From Microdochium bolleyi (lineage: Eukaryota; Ascomycota; Sordariomycetes; Xylariales; Microdochiaceae): a stretch of 64,000 nt of DNA. Below are positions 1-11,698 of the stretch, piece by piece. The first letter of the stretch is position 1; every line of letters begins with the position of its first letter. The position numbers were made by a program, and so were the translations under genes. The notes under the pieces are model-generated. The model was given only the letters and a program-made list of their open reading frames with translations, ran no database searches and had not been told where the DNA came from. The stretch is taken from the NCBI GenBank assembly GCA_001566295.1, contig KQ964246.1:3658001-3722000 (forward strand). The letters run 5' to 3'.

Positions 1-187
1 AGCTCGCACCTCCATTGGGTTATTTCTTTGAACGAGCCCACGATTTGAATTTGTACCAGTATGAAATCATCAGAACGTTAACACCACTTCAACTTTGTCT
101 ACACTTCGTCAATAACAAGTATTTCATACTCTACTATTATCAACGACAAGCTACCTGAACTCCCGAAAATCATATTTTCTCGCAGAT

Positions 188-601
188 TCAGTTGGTCGAG
201 CTGGTCCCATCGTCAGTGGGGAGACCCTCCTCGTCGCCGGGCTCCGCGTATGTTCCCGTGGGCTTGGCGTTGCGCGTGCGGTCGTCGATAATGTTGCTTT
301 CATCAATGGCATCCTTCTCATCGCGCTCTGTCACACAAGGCAGTGTTACACACATATGGTCAGCTGGATTTTGTCTAAGGAACAAATCGGAAACATGATG
401 GCCACAAAAAAACCCCTTGTGGGTTATGATCAGGGTAGAGGACTTACCGAGCTGCGCATCCGAGTCCGCGGCGCCGTCCTTGTACGGGCTCTCGACGCTC
501 TCGTTGCCCGAGGTTACAGGAATGGGACCGTCCTTCTGGCCGGTGCGGGAGACGTACGACTCGTCATTGTACTCGCCGGAGGGGGCGTTCTCGGAAGACA
601 T
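188..601 (-). CDS. CHZ-motif small acidic protein (histone H2A.Z chaperone-like)
   Basis: Two exons (601-448 and 327-188) give 97 residues; the intron runs from GTAAG at 447 to CAG ending at 328, and the junction restores a continuous acidic segment (AQLERDEKDAID). Residues 59-70 (IDESNIIDDRTR) resemble the CHZ motif of Chz1, where an IDxSNII core followed by an arginine-rich stretch contacts H2A.Z-H2B. The rest is polar and probably disordered, with no membrane segment or signal peptide. If the assignment holds it is a nuclear histone chaperone. Yeast Chz1 is longer and has RRTRG where this protein has DRTRN, so the motif is imperfect and the function is inferred. The open frame continues upstream to 880, but the ATG at 601 is the sensible start because the longer N-terminus lacks the polar, acidic character of the protein. 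Confidence 0.7.
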   Translation of the reverse strand: MSSENAPSGEYNDESYVSRTGQKDGPIPVTSGNESVESPYKDGAADSDAQLGKSSTLIITHKGFFCGHHVSDLFLRQNPADHMCVTLPCVTERDEKDAIDESNIIDDRTRNAKPTGTYAEPGDEEGLPTDDGTSSTN

Positions 602-1560
602 GGTCAATGGGATTGTGGATGGTATTTCGAGAAAGACGGGTTTTTGTTTGAGCGGATTGGGAGTGATGTCCAGGTAGAATTCGTGGAAGTATTTGTCTGA
701 TTGTAGTCTGGCAGAAAAGAGAGTGTGGAAGAACACGGGGAAATGCCATGAACTTATATCACTTTCCAGCAACGGAGCATTGGCTCCGGAGGACTGGGTA
801 GCATCAGTACCTGGTCGTGATACTGAGAAACTAACAATTTGCAGTTGGGCCGATGTATTCATCAGGTCTCTAGGGTGCAATCGGTCTTGCTCAAGCTGGT
901 TACGTCGTCGACATAGCTCCGTGTAAGTCAGTCTCGGGCGGGCCCACTCTAGCTTCGAGCGGACTGCACCTCCTAAGCTGATGACGCCGTGAATACGTGC
1001 ATCGCGAATTGCTTATTTCAGTCACACCCGGGACTTGGGAACAGAAACACGGAGCAAAAGCCATGTCGGAAGTCACTTGGCTAGTGTGATGCATTTGTTT
1101 AAAGTTGTGCCGTCTTGCTTATTCTCGAAGGGAGAGCGTCGCTGTCAATGACGCCATGATCCGGAGGTCAATCCCCATAGCGCTGTACCGTACGCCATGA
1201 CGCTTTCCATGATTCATTGAATTGTTGATGCGGAAACAGAACTCTGCAGAAGGAAAGGCACAATGAACGACACCGACGTAGTGATGCAATGCGTTTGGCG
1301 AAAGAAAGGGAGGAGTGGTTGGAACCATGTGGCACGAGGATGCCAGTGCAAGGTCTTCGATCGAGCCGTGAGCGGCTGCGGAAAAGACGCTAAGTTTGCA
1401 GCATGTGATAAAGCCGGCAGTACTCAAGCTGCTGCATCCTTATGTCTCGACTGCCTGTGCTACGCGTCTTCCCACAGGGACCACAGTGGTTGTGTATTTT
1501 AAATTGTACAACTATTTTACAGATGGTTCACAGATTGGTTACCAGAGTCACTGTCGTGGC
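602..1560. other. Intergenic, CHZ-like promoter and MSD1 3' region
   Basis: This stretch holds the 5' side of the CHZ-like gene and the 3' flank of the aspartyl-tRNA synthetase gene, both on the minus strand. Only short overlapping frames without recognisable protein content are present. Confidence 0.6.
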
Positions 1561-3941
1561 TCATTTCTTGCCCTGCAGGCCATAGATCTTCTCTTGCTCA
1601 GGGGTCGTCCTGCTGGGGCTACCCACGAGCATGTCCTCGCCCTTGTTGTTTTTCGGGAACGCGATGACGTCCCTAACGGAGGGGACATCGCAGAGAATAG
1701 ACAATAGGCGGTCGAAGCCAAACGCGAAGCCTGCATGAGGCGGGCACCCCGCGCGCAGGGCCTCGATCAAATGCGAGAACTGCGCGACGCCCTGGTCGCT
1801 CATCTTGAGCACGTCCCGCATGATGTATTCTTGCAGCTCGGCCACGTGAATACGCCGGCTGCCACCGCCGACCTCGACGCCGTTGAGCACTAGATCATAG
1901 TGCGCGGCCTTGACAGCCAAGGGGTCGGTGGAGAGAAGGCTCAAGTCTTCCGGCGTAGCTGGGAGTGTAAATGGGTGATGGGTCGCGCTGAAGCCAGCTG
2001 AGCCGCCTTGGCCGGGGTCGTCGCCGTCTGGAGTGAAGAGCGGGAAGTTATTCACCCACAGGAACTTGAATGAATAATCCTTTGGAATGATGCCGTCCTC
2101 AACAAGCATGTGGTAGAGGGCGGTCCGCAGTTTTCCCGCGTCAGTAGAGCCGCCCTTGAATGCCTCGTTCTTGCGAGCGTGAATCATGACGATATCACCA
2201 TCCTCAAGGGGTGACCAGGACTCTGAGTGCATCTCGAGAAGCTCGTTACCCGCTTCGTGACCGAGCGCCGACAACCCGCGTACAGGGCGCTTGGAGTCGA
2301 TTACGAAAACACCAGGCGTGCTAGCAGGGTCTAGCTTCAAAGGAGTGTTGGGTAAGTTGTCCATGAATTTCTTGATAAGCTGAGAACTTGTTTCGGCTGT
2401 CTCGTTCGGGCGGAACCTGAAGGCTTCAACGATGGGGCTGTCGTGTTTTGTGATCATCCCCACAAAGTTAGCTGGGAGGAAGTGATCTATGCGCGTGATC
2501 TATGTTCTTGTCAGCTACTGGTTTGACTGGTAAGGATAATAGAGGAATATACCTGGGATGCGAACGGCTCCGCAATGCGTAAATCAGGCTTGTCGGAACC
2601 ATATTTCGACATAACGTCTTGATATGAGTAACGAGGGAAGAAATCTTTGCCAGCCTGCGCCACGCAAAAGGCTTCGCTCGCTTGTCTCGACTCGACATTC
2701 ACCGCATTCTCTGGTTTGATTGGCTCTGATCCTGGTGTGATGTGGTAAGCACAATTCTCTACCGAGACTGTGCATTTGCTTGAGATGTAGGTGAAGACAT
2801 CATTCACTATAAGCTCGACAGAGCGCATAACCGCCTCATCGTCGGCAAAAGACATTTCGAGATCGAGCTAGAAACAAGGTGAGTCGCCTAATCGCACGAT
2901 ACTGAGCCTATGGATGAGTCCTACCTGCGTGAATTCTGGCTGCCTGTCCGAACGATGATCTTCATCACGGAAGCACTTGGCGAACTGGAAGTATTTGCGC
3001 ACGCCACCTGCCATGAGGAGTTGCTTGTATTGCTGAGGGCTCTGCGGCAGTGCGTAGGCGTGACCTCGCTTCCTCGTCGGCACCAGGAACTCGCGCGCTC
3101 CTTCCGGGGTGGACTTGAACAGCACCGGCGTCTCGACTTCGACGAAACGCATCCTGGACAAGGTGTCTCTCATGACTGATTGGAGCTGTGCCCGCAAGAA
3201 AAGCCTATCACGGAGATCCCGGTCGAATCTCATCTGCAGGTGCCGCTGCTTGGGGGACCACACGGCGTTCTTTGACACGATGATGTCTTTGGGAAACTGG
3301 TTGAGTGACCTGATGGAGAGCAGCTCAATGTCAAAGGCTCTTTGTTTCTGGGCTTCTGTGCCCACCACAGTATGGAACTTCCCAGTGACGGCGACAGGGC
3401 TGTATGAAGGAATGGCCTTCAGATTTTCGTGCTCCTTACGGCGATCGTGTTGGGTGTCCTTGTCCATGCCCTCTCCAGCGGAGTTCGACACAATTTGATA
3501 GTTGATGCCATCACCCTCCAAGGAGCAGAAAGAGAGCTGAGAACTCTTGTCCCTGCGCTTCCCGAGAAAACCGTAGACTGTGCCTATTTCGCCATGGGTG
3601 ACGGTGGATTGTGGAGGTATGTCGACTACGACTGCAGTCAGCTACGCGCGGCCGTCATCCCCGGATGTAGAACGCAACACTAGCTCACAAGAATCCACGA
3701 GCTGTAGCCACGCCTCTCGTGACACTATCTCCGACCGCCCGCCTGAGGGCACGTTGACTGCTCCCTTCAAATCATCTGCACTCACTCTATCCTCTTCACG
3801 ACGAGTTTGATCGCGGAGACCACAGTGATTTGTGAATTGTCGTGTAGGTGATGAGGCCGAGGGGGTGAGCCTTCGCAGCATGAGCTGAGCCCTTGAGCCG
3901 GCACTGTGCCTGGACAGCAGCCGCGGCAAAGGTCGAAACAT
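1561..3941 (-). CDS. MSD1: Aspartyl-tRNA synthetase, mitochondrial (class II, bacterial type)
   Basis: Four exons (3941-3689, 3631-2925, 2867-2553, 2499-1561) give 737 residues. The enzyme charges mitochondrial tRNA-Asp with aspartate. The first 40 residues are rich in Arg, Ser and Leu with almost no acidic residues, fitting a mitochondrial presequence. An anticodon-binding OB-fold region follows, then the class II core: motif 2 around residues 304-320 (CFRDEDHRSDRQPEFTQ), with the conserved LDLEMSF after the exon 2/3 junction, and motif 3 from residue 682 (GFAFGFDRL) followed by SVRDVIAFPK. The insertion domain and the GSPS segment near the C-terminus match bacterial and organellar AspRS rather than the cytosolic enzyme. 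The first intron removes an in-frame TAG and uses a GTGAGC donor; it is the least certain junction. It diverges from the AP180 gene across 1.9 kb. Confidence 0.93.
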
Positions 3942-5824
3942 GGCACTGGTCTGCAGTCTCTACTCTGCACAGCACACCCGGTTGCAGATACCGTCGTTAT
4001 TGTCGTTGTTGTCGGCGTGCCCGCCCTGGACACTCTAGCAGAACAGACGTCTGTCGACCCACAGCTGTGCACAGTAGATTGACTGTGTCAAATCGCTTGA
4101 GCCGTCCCATGGTCGGCCGGGCGCACAGTGCTTGTGGTTGCCCCACTACTGTCCCCAGCTAAAGATTTATCAAGCTCGTCGCGGTCACGGCACAATCATG
4201 AAAGTTTCTTTCCTCCTCATCCCTTCCAATTCAATTCAAAGTAAGTCGTCGCGCACGCCACCCACACAAACTGCTCGGCAGATGCTAACCATCATGTTTT
4301 CTTCCAGATGATGAAAGCCGCGTGTGATAGTTTATATGTTGCAGCTTCTGGAGCTTCAGAACTCTCCCTCTCGAGGGCTCAAGTGGTTCTGCTGCAAAGG
4401 AGGTTGTGACGATGCAATAAGCGTTCGGCACACCGACCTTGTTATACACGGACGCATTTTAGGCAGCTCTGACTTGTCTTTGAATTAGCGAAGGTTCCTG
4501 TTCTTGTTCCCTCCTTTTATCCCCTGTGCTTGACCGTCAGGTCTTTCTGACGGCACACTGTTGTGGCACACAAGTGTGTGGCTATGGTACGGCAGCGCGA
4601 TGTCTCTGGGCCCAAGCTCTGTACCGGACTGGCTCCCTGATAGCTGCGGCTATCTGATGGCTGTAATGATGAAACAATTGCAACGGTATAGTATTCTAGT
4701 GAAGACGGGACTGAGCGTAGTTAGATCTATATCATGAATGTAAAAATTGCCCTGGTACCCCTCTCATGACTTAAGCCGCGTGGAAGAAAGATTCACGTCT
4801 ACCAATTTGCTCTGTTGAGCATTGTCAATGTCTTGCTTCGGCCTGTGCTACATTTAGTCCACAGCGGCGCTCCCGCTCGGTGAGGCCACCGGACCATCAC
4901 ATGCGAGGCGATCTGGGTCTGCGACGAATAGCTTGATACATGCACCGAGATTGACATAGGTCACAGTGGCGGATGACATGCCCCTGTACCAACCTACATT
5001 GTAGATAGAGGTTCGGGTCTCTGCTTGCGTAGAGTGGTAAACATACACTTGAGAGTCCTGGCGCAGATATGGCTAAGGTCGTGGTCGTGGGGTTCTCTGT
5101 GCAAGACGAGGACAATCTATAGGTGCGCCTGGCTGGTACGTCAACCTTGGAAATGACGATTTCCTTGCTTGGGGGCGGGACTGGCGGCGACTGACTGACC
5201 GACTTCCCGCCAATTTCCCATGAGCTCCGCTGCCACGCGCGCTCCCTCGTCAGCGTCGGCTACAGCCTCCACCAACACCAGCACTCCCTCGCAACCCTCA
5301 ACCGACACGCTGGCGACATCGCCGTACAGTCTTCGCACTGCGCCCACGGAGGTTCTTGTGCGACGCAAGCTCTTCCCTCACTGCTCGTCGCCAGCATCAA
5401 CTCCCGCTCGTGCCGAGAGCTATTTACTCACGACAACACCCTACGCTCCTACGCCAAGCATCATTACGTACCGCTGCCGACACTTCCGTCCACGAGCCAG
5501 CTTCAGGAACCGTCGCAAAGCACCTTACCAGGCACCCGGACCATCAGGCTTGCCTACACGTCTGGGGCAATTGATCACACACTGCGAGCGACAGGGCATG
5601 ACTGTCTTGTGCGACAACTAAGCTCGGGTCAGGTACCATCGAAGTTGCGCCCAACCGCTCCGGGTACGACGGTCGTCAGAGCTGGGCACTAGCTATTGGG
5701 GTCAGCATCCAGCGCTCCCTGGACAGAGGCATTGCGGCACTGTCCCTCTTGCGCCTATTGGCTTCCTCTCCCCGGCTTCGAGCACGACACGGTTGCCACA
5801 CCTGGTGTGCCGTCTGGTCGCAAT
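3942..5824. other. Long divergent intergenic region between MSD1 and AP180 genes
   Basis: Nearly 1.9 kb separates the two starts. It contains the promoters of both genes and a candidate spliced short transcript (listed separately). A 133-codon plus-strand frame from 5220 to 5621 is Ser/Thr/Pro-rich, matches no family I know and probably lies in the AP180 promoter or leader. Confidence 0.5.
4198..4327 (+). ncRNA. Candidate spliced short ORF or non-coding transcript
   Basis: The segment has a textbook fungal intron at 4241-4307: donor GTAAGT, branch-like GCTAACC and a pyrimidine-rich run before CAG. Joining 4198-4240 to 4308-4327 gives an ATG-to-stop reading of 20 codons with a hydrophobic start (MKVSFLLIP). 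A second acceptor-like TTGCAG downstream would give about 35 codons. The peptide matches nothing I recognise. It may be a real micropeptide, a spliced non-coding RNA, a 5' leader intron, or a chance combination of splice signals. Confidence 0.3.
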
Positions 5825-7996
5825 ATGGCCAGCTCGTTCGAAAAATCGGTCAAGGGCGCGACCAAGATCAAGGTCAGTTCCTCTGTTCACAACCTTCCTC
5901 AGGGAGGAGTGCTATGCTACAAGTCCCACGGCTCGAGTGTGCTAATAACAAAACTGCAGGCCGCGCCCCCGAAGACGAAATACATCGAACATATCTTGGT
6001 CGCCACACACGCTGGAGAAGCAGGCGTTGGGGAGGTCTTCCGTGCCTTACAGTACCGTCTGCGAGATTCGACATGGACGGTAGCCTTCAAGAGCTTGATC
6101 ACAATCCATCTCATGATTCGCGAGGGCTCGCCGGACGCCACACTAGCGTATCTTTCGAAACACCGGAACATGCTTGCGATCAGTTCTTTCGCCGATGGTG
6201 AGTTTGAGTATTTCTACGAAGAGCGTCATGGCATGCGCAGCTGGCCAAGCTCCGATATGCTGACGTCTGCACAAACGTAGCTCAAATCCAGGGTCGTAAT
6301 ATAAGGCATTACGCAGCCTACCTCTCCGAGCGAACTAGGGCATACAAGGATACCAAGGTAGACTGGGTCAGAGCGAAGGAAACTCGATTGGAAAAACTGT
6401 CGATAGACAAGGGCTTGCTTCGAGAAACGGAAGTGGTGCAGAACCAACTGACGGCGCTATTGAAATGCGATGTAAGTCTGCTGGATACCATGAAGAGGGC
6501 ATACGCCAGGGTGCTAACTGACCGTAAAAAGGTCCTCGACGAACCAGAGAATGAGATCACAATAACAGTCTTTCGATTATTGGTGTTGGACCTGCTGGCA
6601 CTCTTCCAAGTGCTTAACCAGGCCATGATTAACATTCTGGGTAAGTGTAATGCCGCTCGCTTACTTCTCTCGCCTCTAACCACGCTCAGGCCAATTCTTT
6701 GAGATGTCGAAACCCGACGCGGAGCGGGCTATGGCTATTTACCGCAACTTCACCAAGCAGACCGATTTTGTTGTCCAATATCTCAGCGTTGCGAGACAAT
6801 GGGAACATCACACCAGAGTTGAGGTCCCAAAGCTCAAGCACGCTCCTGTCAACCTTGGACGCCAATTGGAAGAGTATCTCAATGATGCGGACTTTGAGAT
6901 CCATCGCCGGCAATATATCGCGGAGCAATCCGCGAAAAAGTCCGGAGGTGGAAGTTCCTCGAAGAGTGGCGGCGGCTCATCGTCAACACCAAATGCGGCT
7001 GCGGCGAAGCTGTTCGGTACAAGTGGCACGAATGGCACCTCCTCGACATCAGCACCAGCGGCAAAGACGAACGCGCCCACGAAGGGTCCTGAACCCGACC
7101 TTATTGATTTCTTTGAGTCTATCGAGCAGAATCAGACACCAATGGCGGTTCAAAGTAGCCCAGAGCAGCAACAGCAATTTCAGCAAATGCAGGCGATGCC
7201 CACCGGAAATCCGTATGGTGGATTCCAAATGCCACAGCAGGGACAGATGGCGAACAACGGTTTCGTACCACAGCAGACAGGCTTCCAAGCCAGCAGCCCG
7301 TTCCCAGTGCAAGCCACGGGTCAATTCCCTCAGAACACGAACGGCGGTGGATTCCAAGGGTTCCAGTCGCAGCCAGGCTTCGCCGCTGGTGGATTGCCGC
7401 CGATCCCACAAGACTCGATCGCTTCGTTCCAGCAGGCTCCAGGCATGCTGGCTCCAATGCAGACCGGATTGCAACCAGGGCAGCAGATCACGAACCCCTT
7501 CCGCGCGTCGATGTTGATGGCGAACCCTACCGGTTTCCAGTCTCCTCCGCAGACCCAGCAACAGATGCCGTTACAACGACAGAACACAAACCCTTTCGCA
7601 AGATCTTCACCGCAGAACGCCGCACAATTCAGCAATACCCCGCCCGGCAACTCCTCGCCGTTCCAGTCGCAGATGCCTACTGGTGCGGCACCAGCACAGG
7701 CTCCTGCGCCTCTACAACCAATGCAGACAGGCACGAACCCGTTCGCCAAGAACTTTGGAGGTTCTACTGGCCCGCAGCAACAACAGCAGCAGCAGCAGCA
7801 ACGTCCCCAGACGAGCGGTGGTCTTGTGCCACAGCCTACAGGGAGTACCAACCCTTTCCGCCAGGGGGCGTTTGTCAACCACCAGACCGGGCTCGGGTGG
7901 CAGCACAACCAGCAACCTATCGGCGGCGGACTGGACCAGCTCGAGACGGTGCCAGTCTTCCCGAGGCCGCAGCAGCAGACGCCATGGCAGCAATAG
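5825..7996 (+). CDS. AP180/CALM-type clathrin assembly protein (ANTH domain)
   Basis: Five exons (5825-5872, 5960-6197, 6281-6471, 6532-6640, 6690-7996) give 630 residues. The N-terminal ~290 residues form an ANTH domain: it begins with SFEKSVKGATKIK, followed by PPKTKYIEHILVATH, the basic patch used by AP180/CALM proteins to bind PI(4,5)P2. The C-terminal half is disordered and rich in Gln, Pro, Asn and Gly, with at least four NPF motifs (near 7493, 7589, 7736 and 7851) that bind EH-domain endocytic proteins, plus a nine-Gln run. The architecture equals yeast Yap1801/Yap1802, which recruit clathrin and sort SNARE cargo at endocytic sites. An in-frame ATG at 5696 could extend the protein, but homologues start at MASSFEK. 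It converges with TFB3. Confidence 0.94.
7775..7801 (+). repeat. CAG/CAA repeat encoding nine glutamines
   Basis: Nine consecutive Gln codons, mixed CAG and CAA, lie in the disordered tail of the AP180-like protein. The run is likely variable in length between strains. Confidence 0.9.
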
Positions 7997-8489
7997 TGCC
8001 TCTCGGGCCTGGGCTTTACGTGACGACACAAGTGGTGCAGATCGCGATGTGAAGAATGCTCGGGTAGTCTGACAGCGTTGTACTCGTGAGACGTATGGGT
8101 GATGGGTGGATTAGATCAAGCTGTCGCACGGGGCTAATGAAAGCATTTAAGCGGTGGCGTTCACGTTGTCATTTCTTCGCTTCTTTCCCCAGCCAGAAAC
8201 ACCTCTTGGTCATTTATTTCGTCTTCATTACCTAGGATATCTATATATGTAAACAGTATATTGATATGCTTCCACGTGGAGAGAAAGTTTGTTGCCGTAC
8301 GCCGAGCGTGCTTCTCTGCCTTGTAACCCCCCCCTGCTGAATCGAATATGAAATGTACGCCATCGCTATGCCCAAATTTTGATCTAAATTGAACCACAAA
8401 GCCTCAAAAGTATTCAAGTGCATGTATATCATGTGCGGATTGATGTCCGTATTAGCGGCATCCACCCCGGAGAGCTATGGCCGTAGCGG
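7997..8489. other. Convergent 3' region between AP180-like gene and TFB3
   Basis: About 490 bases carry the 3' UTRs of two converging genes. AT-rich stretches such as the tatctatatatg around 8240 could serve polyadenylation. No coding potential is evident. Confidence 0.5.
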
Positions 8490-9665
8490 TCAGCCAAAGA
8501 CGTCGTCGATCTGCATCCTACTACTGCTCGCGCTGCCCTTCATCGCCGTCTCGAGAGTCTGGTTGTTTTGCGCGGCAGCTTCGGCGCCTGCAGTACCCAG
8601 CGCCAGAGAGTCACCGGCCTTCTCGTCGCCGATACTGACGCCCAGGCCCGCAAAGGCCTCGAACAGGGCGCGCGCGTAGAATTCCTGGACGCTGTAGCCA
8701 GGCACGCGGTGGTTGTCATTGTGTTTGGCGTCATCGAGATGCGGGAAGTCGTAGCTGTCGTGGAGCACGTAACGCGTGGGCTCGTTCCGCAAGCCGCCGA
8801 ACGGATCGTACGGGCCGGAATCATCCTCATCGTCGTCGTCGTCGTACTTCTTGCCCTTGACCTTGAGGCCGCGGATGGACAGGCCGCCATCCAGCAACGA
8901 GGCGTAGTGGCTCCCGGAGATCTTGGCGACCTGGGCCTTCTTACGCGCGACGATGCGCGCCTGGATCTCGGCGGCAGTGCCAGACTCGCCCCTCGCCAGC
9001 GCCTCCATAACCTCGTCGCCAATCTTGGCCTCCTCGGCCTTGGCACGCATCTCCTCGTCGCGCTCCTCGAGGCGCCGCAGGCGCGAGGCTTCCACGACGT
9101 CCGCGTCGCGCTTCTTGCGCAGCTGCTCGGCCTCTTTGCCCTTCTTCTTGTTCATCTCGATCTCTTCCCTGTGTTTCTTCTCGTACGCGGCGAGCTCCAT
9201 CTCGGCCTTTGTGCGCTCGGCCTCGTCGCCCTGGATCAGGTTGAAGGTGAGGTCCTCGACGTTCTGTAGGTAGTCGTTCCAGTCGCGCAGCGTCTCGAAG
9301 TCGTCCTGGACCATGTTAAAGATGGCGTTGACGCGCTTCCGGATGTCGACCTCGCGCTCGACCTCGAGGTCTTTGTACCACGGCGTGCGGAAGCCCTTCT
9401 GTCGGAGGATGATGTTGCAGCCCGCGTGTGGGCACTGGGTCGGGCCGGACTTGAAGATATTGATCACGCAGTTGCTACACATCGGGTGGTAGCACTCTGG
9501 GTTGATCTGGAACTCCATGTCCGGGTTCAGGTACTTGGAGCGCTTGCAGATCGGGCACAGCTCGTCGGGGACTTCGTTGCGCTTGCCACCCACGCCGGCT
9601 GGCACACCGCCCGAGGGCCGGAACACGGTCGTGCTGACATGGCCTTGGAGCCGCCGAGATGACAT
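8490..9665 (-). CDS. TFB3: TFIIH subunit Tfb3 / CAK assembly factor MAT1
   Basis: A single exon encodes 391 residues. Tfb3 (MAT1) tethers the Kin28/CDK7 kinase-cyclin pair to core TFIIH in transcription initiation and nucleotide excision repair. A C3HC4 RING finger starts at Cys37 (CPIC) and ends in CPHAGC; the following LRQKGFRTPWYKD is typical of the family. A long charged coiled coil follows (roughly residues 115-215), then a C-terminal region with an Asp-rich stretch and VPGYSVQEFYARALFEAF, resembling the hydrophobic CDK-activating segment. Length fits fungal Tfb3. It shares a 463-base divergent promoter with the NudC gene. Confidence 0.96.
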   Translation of the reverse strand: MSSRRLQGHVSTTVFRPSGGVPAGVGGKRNEVPDELCPICKRSKYLNPDMEFQINPECYHPMCSNCVINIFKSGPTQCPHAGCNIILRQKGFRTPWYKDLEVEREVDIRKRVNAIFNMVQDDFETLRDWNDYLQNVEDLTFNLIQGDEAERTKAEMELAAYEKKHREEIEMNKKKGKEAEQLRKKRDADVVEASRLRRLEERDEEMRAKAEEAKIGDEVMEALARGESGTAAEIQARIVARKKAQVAKISGSHYASLLDGGLSIRGLKVKGKKYDDDDDEDDSGPYDPFGGLRNEPTRYVLHDSYDFPHLDDAKHNDNHRVPGYSVQEFYARALFEAFAGLGVSIGDEKAGDSLALGTAGAEAAAQNNQTLETAMKGSASSSRMQIDDVFG

Positions 9666-10128
9666 CGTGGCTGTGATTTGAAAGTGATGCTGTTTGCTTG
9701 ATTTGGGACTGGAGAGAAGGCAGCCGTCGCACCAACGTCGTCGTCGCTGCTCGGTCTTCGTGGATCGGAAAAGGCAGGAACGTTCAAAGAAAAAGAGTCA
9801 GTGACTCTACAAGACCGATCTCAAAGGACCTGCAGCATCGAGGCCTGTGTAGTGCAGTAACTCGACGAGACCTCTGGTCGAGGATGACGCACATGTGGAA
9901 GTTGGGATCGTGAGGGCGGACCAGGACGAGGCTGGCTTCAAGGATCCTCTTGCTGCTCGAGAGCTCTTTGATTGGTCGCCGCATTCAATGTGGCAGGGAC
10001 AGGGGTAAGCTTTGCCCCACAACCCCTCGTGCTTTCTCAGCCTTGTCGCATAGCTTCTCGGCCATTCCACAAACCCCCACCATTGTTCGCCATTCGCATC
10101 GTGAAGGCCGACGACAACACGAGCAATC
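9666..10128. other. Divergent promoter region TFB3 / nudC
   Basis: This 463-base region carries both promoters. No open frame resembling a protein family was seen, and I could not identify individual factor sites with confidence. Confidence 0.5.
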
Positions 10129-10904
10129 ATGGCAGGAGACGGTACGCGCAGTCTTTCGCCTCAATCCTGAGCTTTGCAGTCACACCACTCACTGACTTGA
10201 TGTACCCATCCCAGAACTCACACCCGAGCAGGAGGCAGCTGCCCGTGCCCAGGAGAAATCCGAGCAGGATGCGCTCCCCTACAAGTGGTCGCAGAACATT
10301 GGCGACCTCGATATCCTCATCGAAGTCCCTGGAAACATGAAGGGCAAGGACATCGTCGTTGAGATCAAGAAGAGCTACATCAAAGCCGGCATCAAGGGCC
10401 AGCAGCCAGTCATTGAGGTAAGTGTCAAATCACCCCGTGGAGAGAGGATCGGGAAGAGCGAGGATCAGAGCAGAAAGGGTTGCCACGTTTCGAAGCCGCT
10501 CAGAACTATGGTGGAGGACTGTGAGCTGACCAGGCTTCCACCGCATACAGGGCGACCTTCCGCACCCTATCCTGACCGAAGATAGCACATGGACGCTCAC
10601 GACCAACGCTGGCGTTAACACAAAGACGGTTGAGATCCACCTCGACAAGGCAAACAAGATGGAGTGGTGGTCGCACGTCGTGACCAGCGCGCCTAAGATC
10701 GACGTCACCAAGATTCAACCCGAGAATAGCAAGCTGAGCGACCTCGATGGCGAGACGAGAGGCATGGTCGAGAAGATGATGTACGACCAGCGCCAGAAGG
10801 AGGCCGGCAAGCCCACGTCCGACGAGCAGAAGAAGATGGATATCCTCAAGAAGTTCCAGGACCAGCACCCGGAGATGGACTTTAGTAACGCTAAGATCCA
10901 GTGA
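10129..10904 (+). CDS. nudC: Nuclear movement protein NudC (CS domain)
   Basis: Three exons (10129-10141, 10215-10417, 10551-10904) give 189 residues. The 13-base first exon encodes only MAGD plus one base; splicing yields MAGDELTPEQEAAARAQEK. A CS (p23-like) domain covers about residues 27-120, from YKWSQNIGDLDILIEVP through the conserved TEDSTWTL and EWW segments. The C-terminal part, with MVEKMMYDQRQKEAGKPTSDEQ, is the NudC signature. NudC-type proteins act as Hsp90-linked chaperones that stabilise LIS1 and dynein components, and NudC supports nuclear migration in Aspergillus hyphae. Length is typical of filamentous fungal NudC. Very short first exons are easily missed by gene finders. Confidence 0.95.
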
Positions 10905-11698
10905 GGTGCTTGGAAAGACGTGTCTGGCGAGAGTGCTTTGCACAAATTATGGAGGAAGATGGTGATGACAATAATGATTCTCATGACTACAAAAGATGAC
11001 ACCTGGGCATTATTTAGCTGATGGTAACCGCTTCTCGACAAGCCAGCGCGTACACGAGCTCGATTTATATTTATACCCTACTGTATGCACTCCGCGGACA
11101 ACAGTCAATGACAACGGATGTCAAGGGTGAAACGAGTAGCCAAGTCCATGATGATCTCGTCCGCGTTCCGGTTCTCATCGTTTTACGATGGTACTTGGTA
11201 CTGGCTGAGTCCTCAATCAGGTCTTTGCATCAGAGAGCCCTTGGTTTTCATGGTTTGATCTTGGACAGCGCGTAGGCCAGCAGGGCGGGTGGAACACAAA
11301 ATGTGCCCGCTCTGCATTGTTCCAGGAACTCTGCGCCTCTACCACCCACACCTGAGAGGCGAGAGTGAAGGAGAGCAGAATTGTGGACAGCGCTCCATTG
11401 TGAAGGATGAGGATGAAACTTGACTCATAGCGTTTGCATATGCCCTGTGAAAAGAATCGGCTCTCAAGTTCTTTCGCAGAACGAGACATTGTCACCAAAG
11501 AAAACATATCACGAAAGCAGTACCCTACCAGACAGTACTTGACCATGTGTGAACGATAGATCCACATGCCCCAGGCGCACTCGAACATCCAGACAAGCAC
11601 TGTTCACTTGTGATCAAATCTGAAGCATCTGGGGGTCCAAATGTTTTCCATTGTGAGGATCACATGCGAGGCAAGCCCCTTTCTTCTCGTCCTCTCGG
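10905..11698. other. Convergent 3' region between nudC and BUD27
   Basis: About 800 bases between two converging genes. AT-rich patches around 11060-11080 may belong to the nudC 3' UTR. No coding or structured RNA signal was convincing. Confidence 0.5.

Noticed and set aside
5220..5621. 133-codon Ser/Thr/Pro-rich frame before the AP180-like gene
   Set aside because: No domain, signal peptide or splice connection could be supported. It more likely lies in the promoter or leader.
7330..8031. 233-codon Cys-rich frame antisense to AP180-like tail
   Set aside because: The cysteines come from reading the Gln/Ala codons of the real gene backwards. It disappears outside the repeats.
8568..9269. Hydrophobic 233-codon frame antisense to TFB3
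   Set aside because: Its Leu/Val richness is the mirror of the Glu/Lys-rich coiled coil of Tfb3.
11140..11215. C/D snoRNA-like boxes (ATGATGA ... CTGA)
   Set aside because: The flanking bases do not form the terminal stem, and no C'/D' pair is visible.
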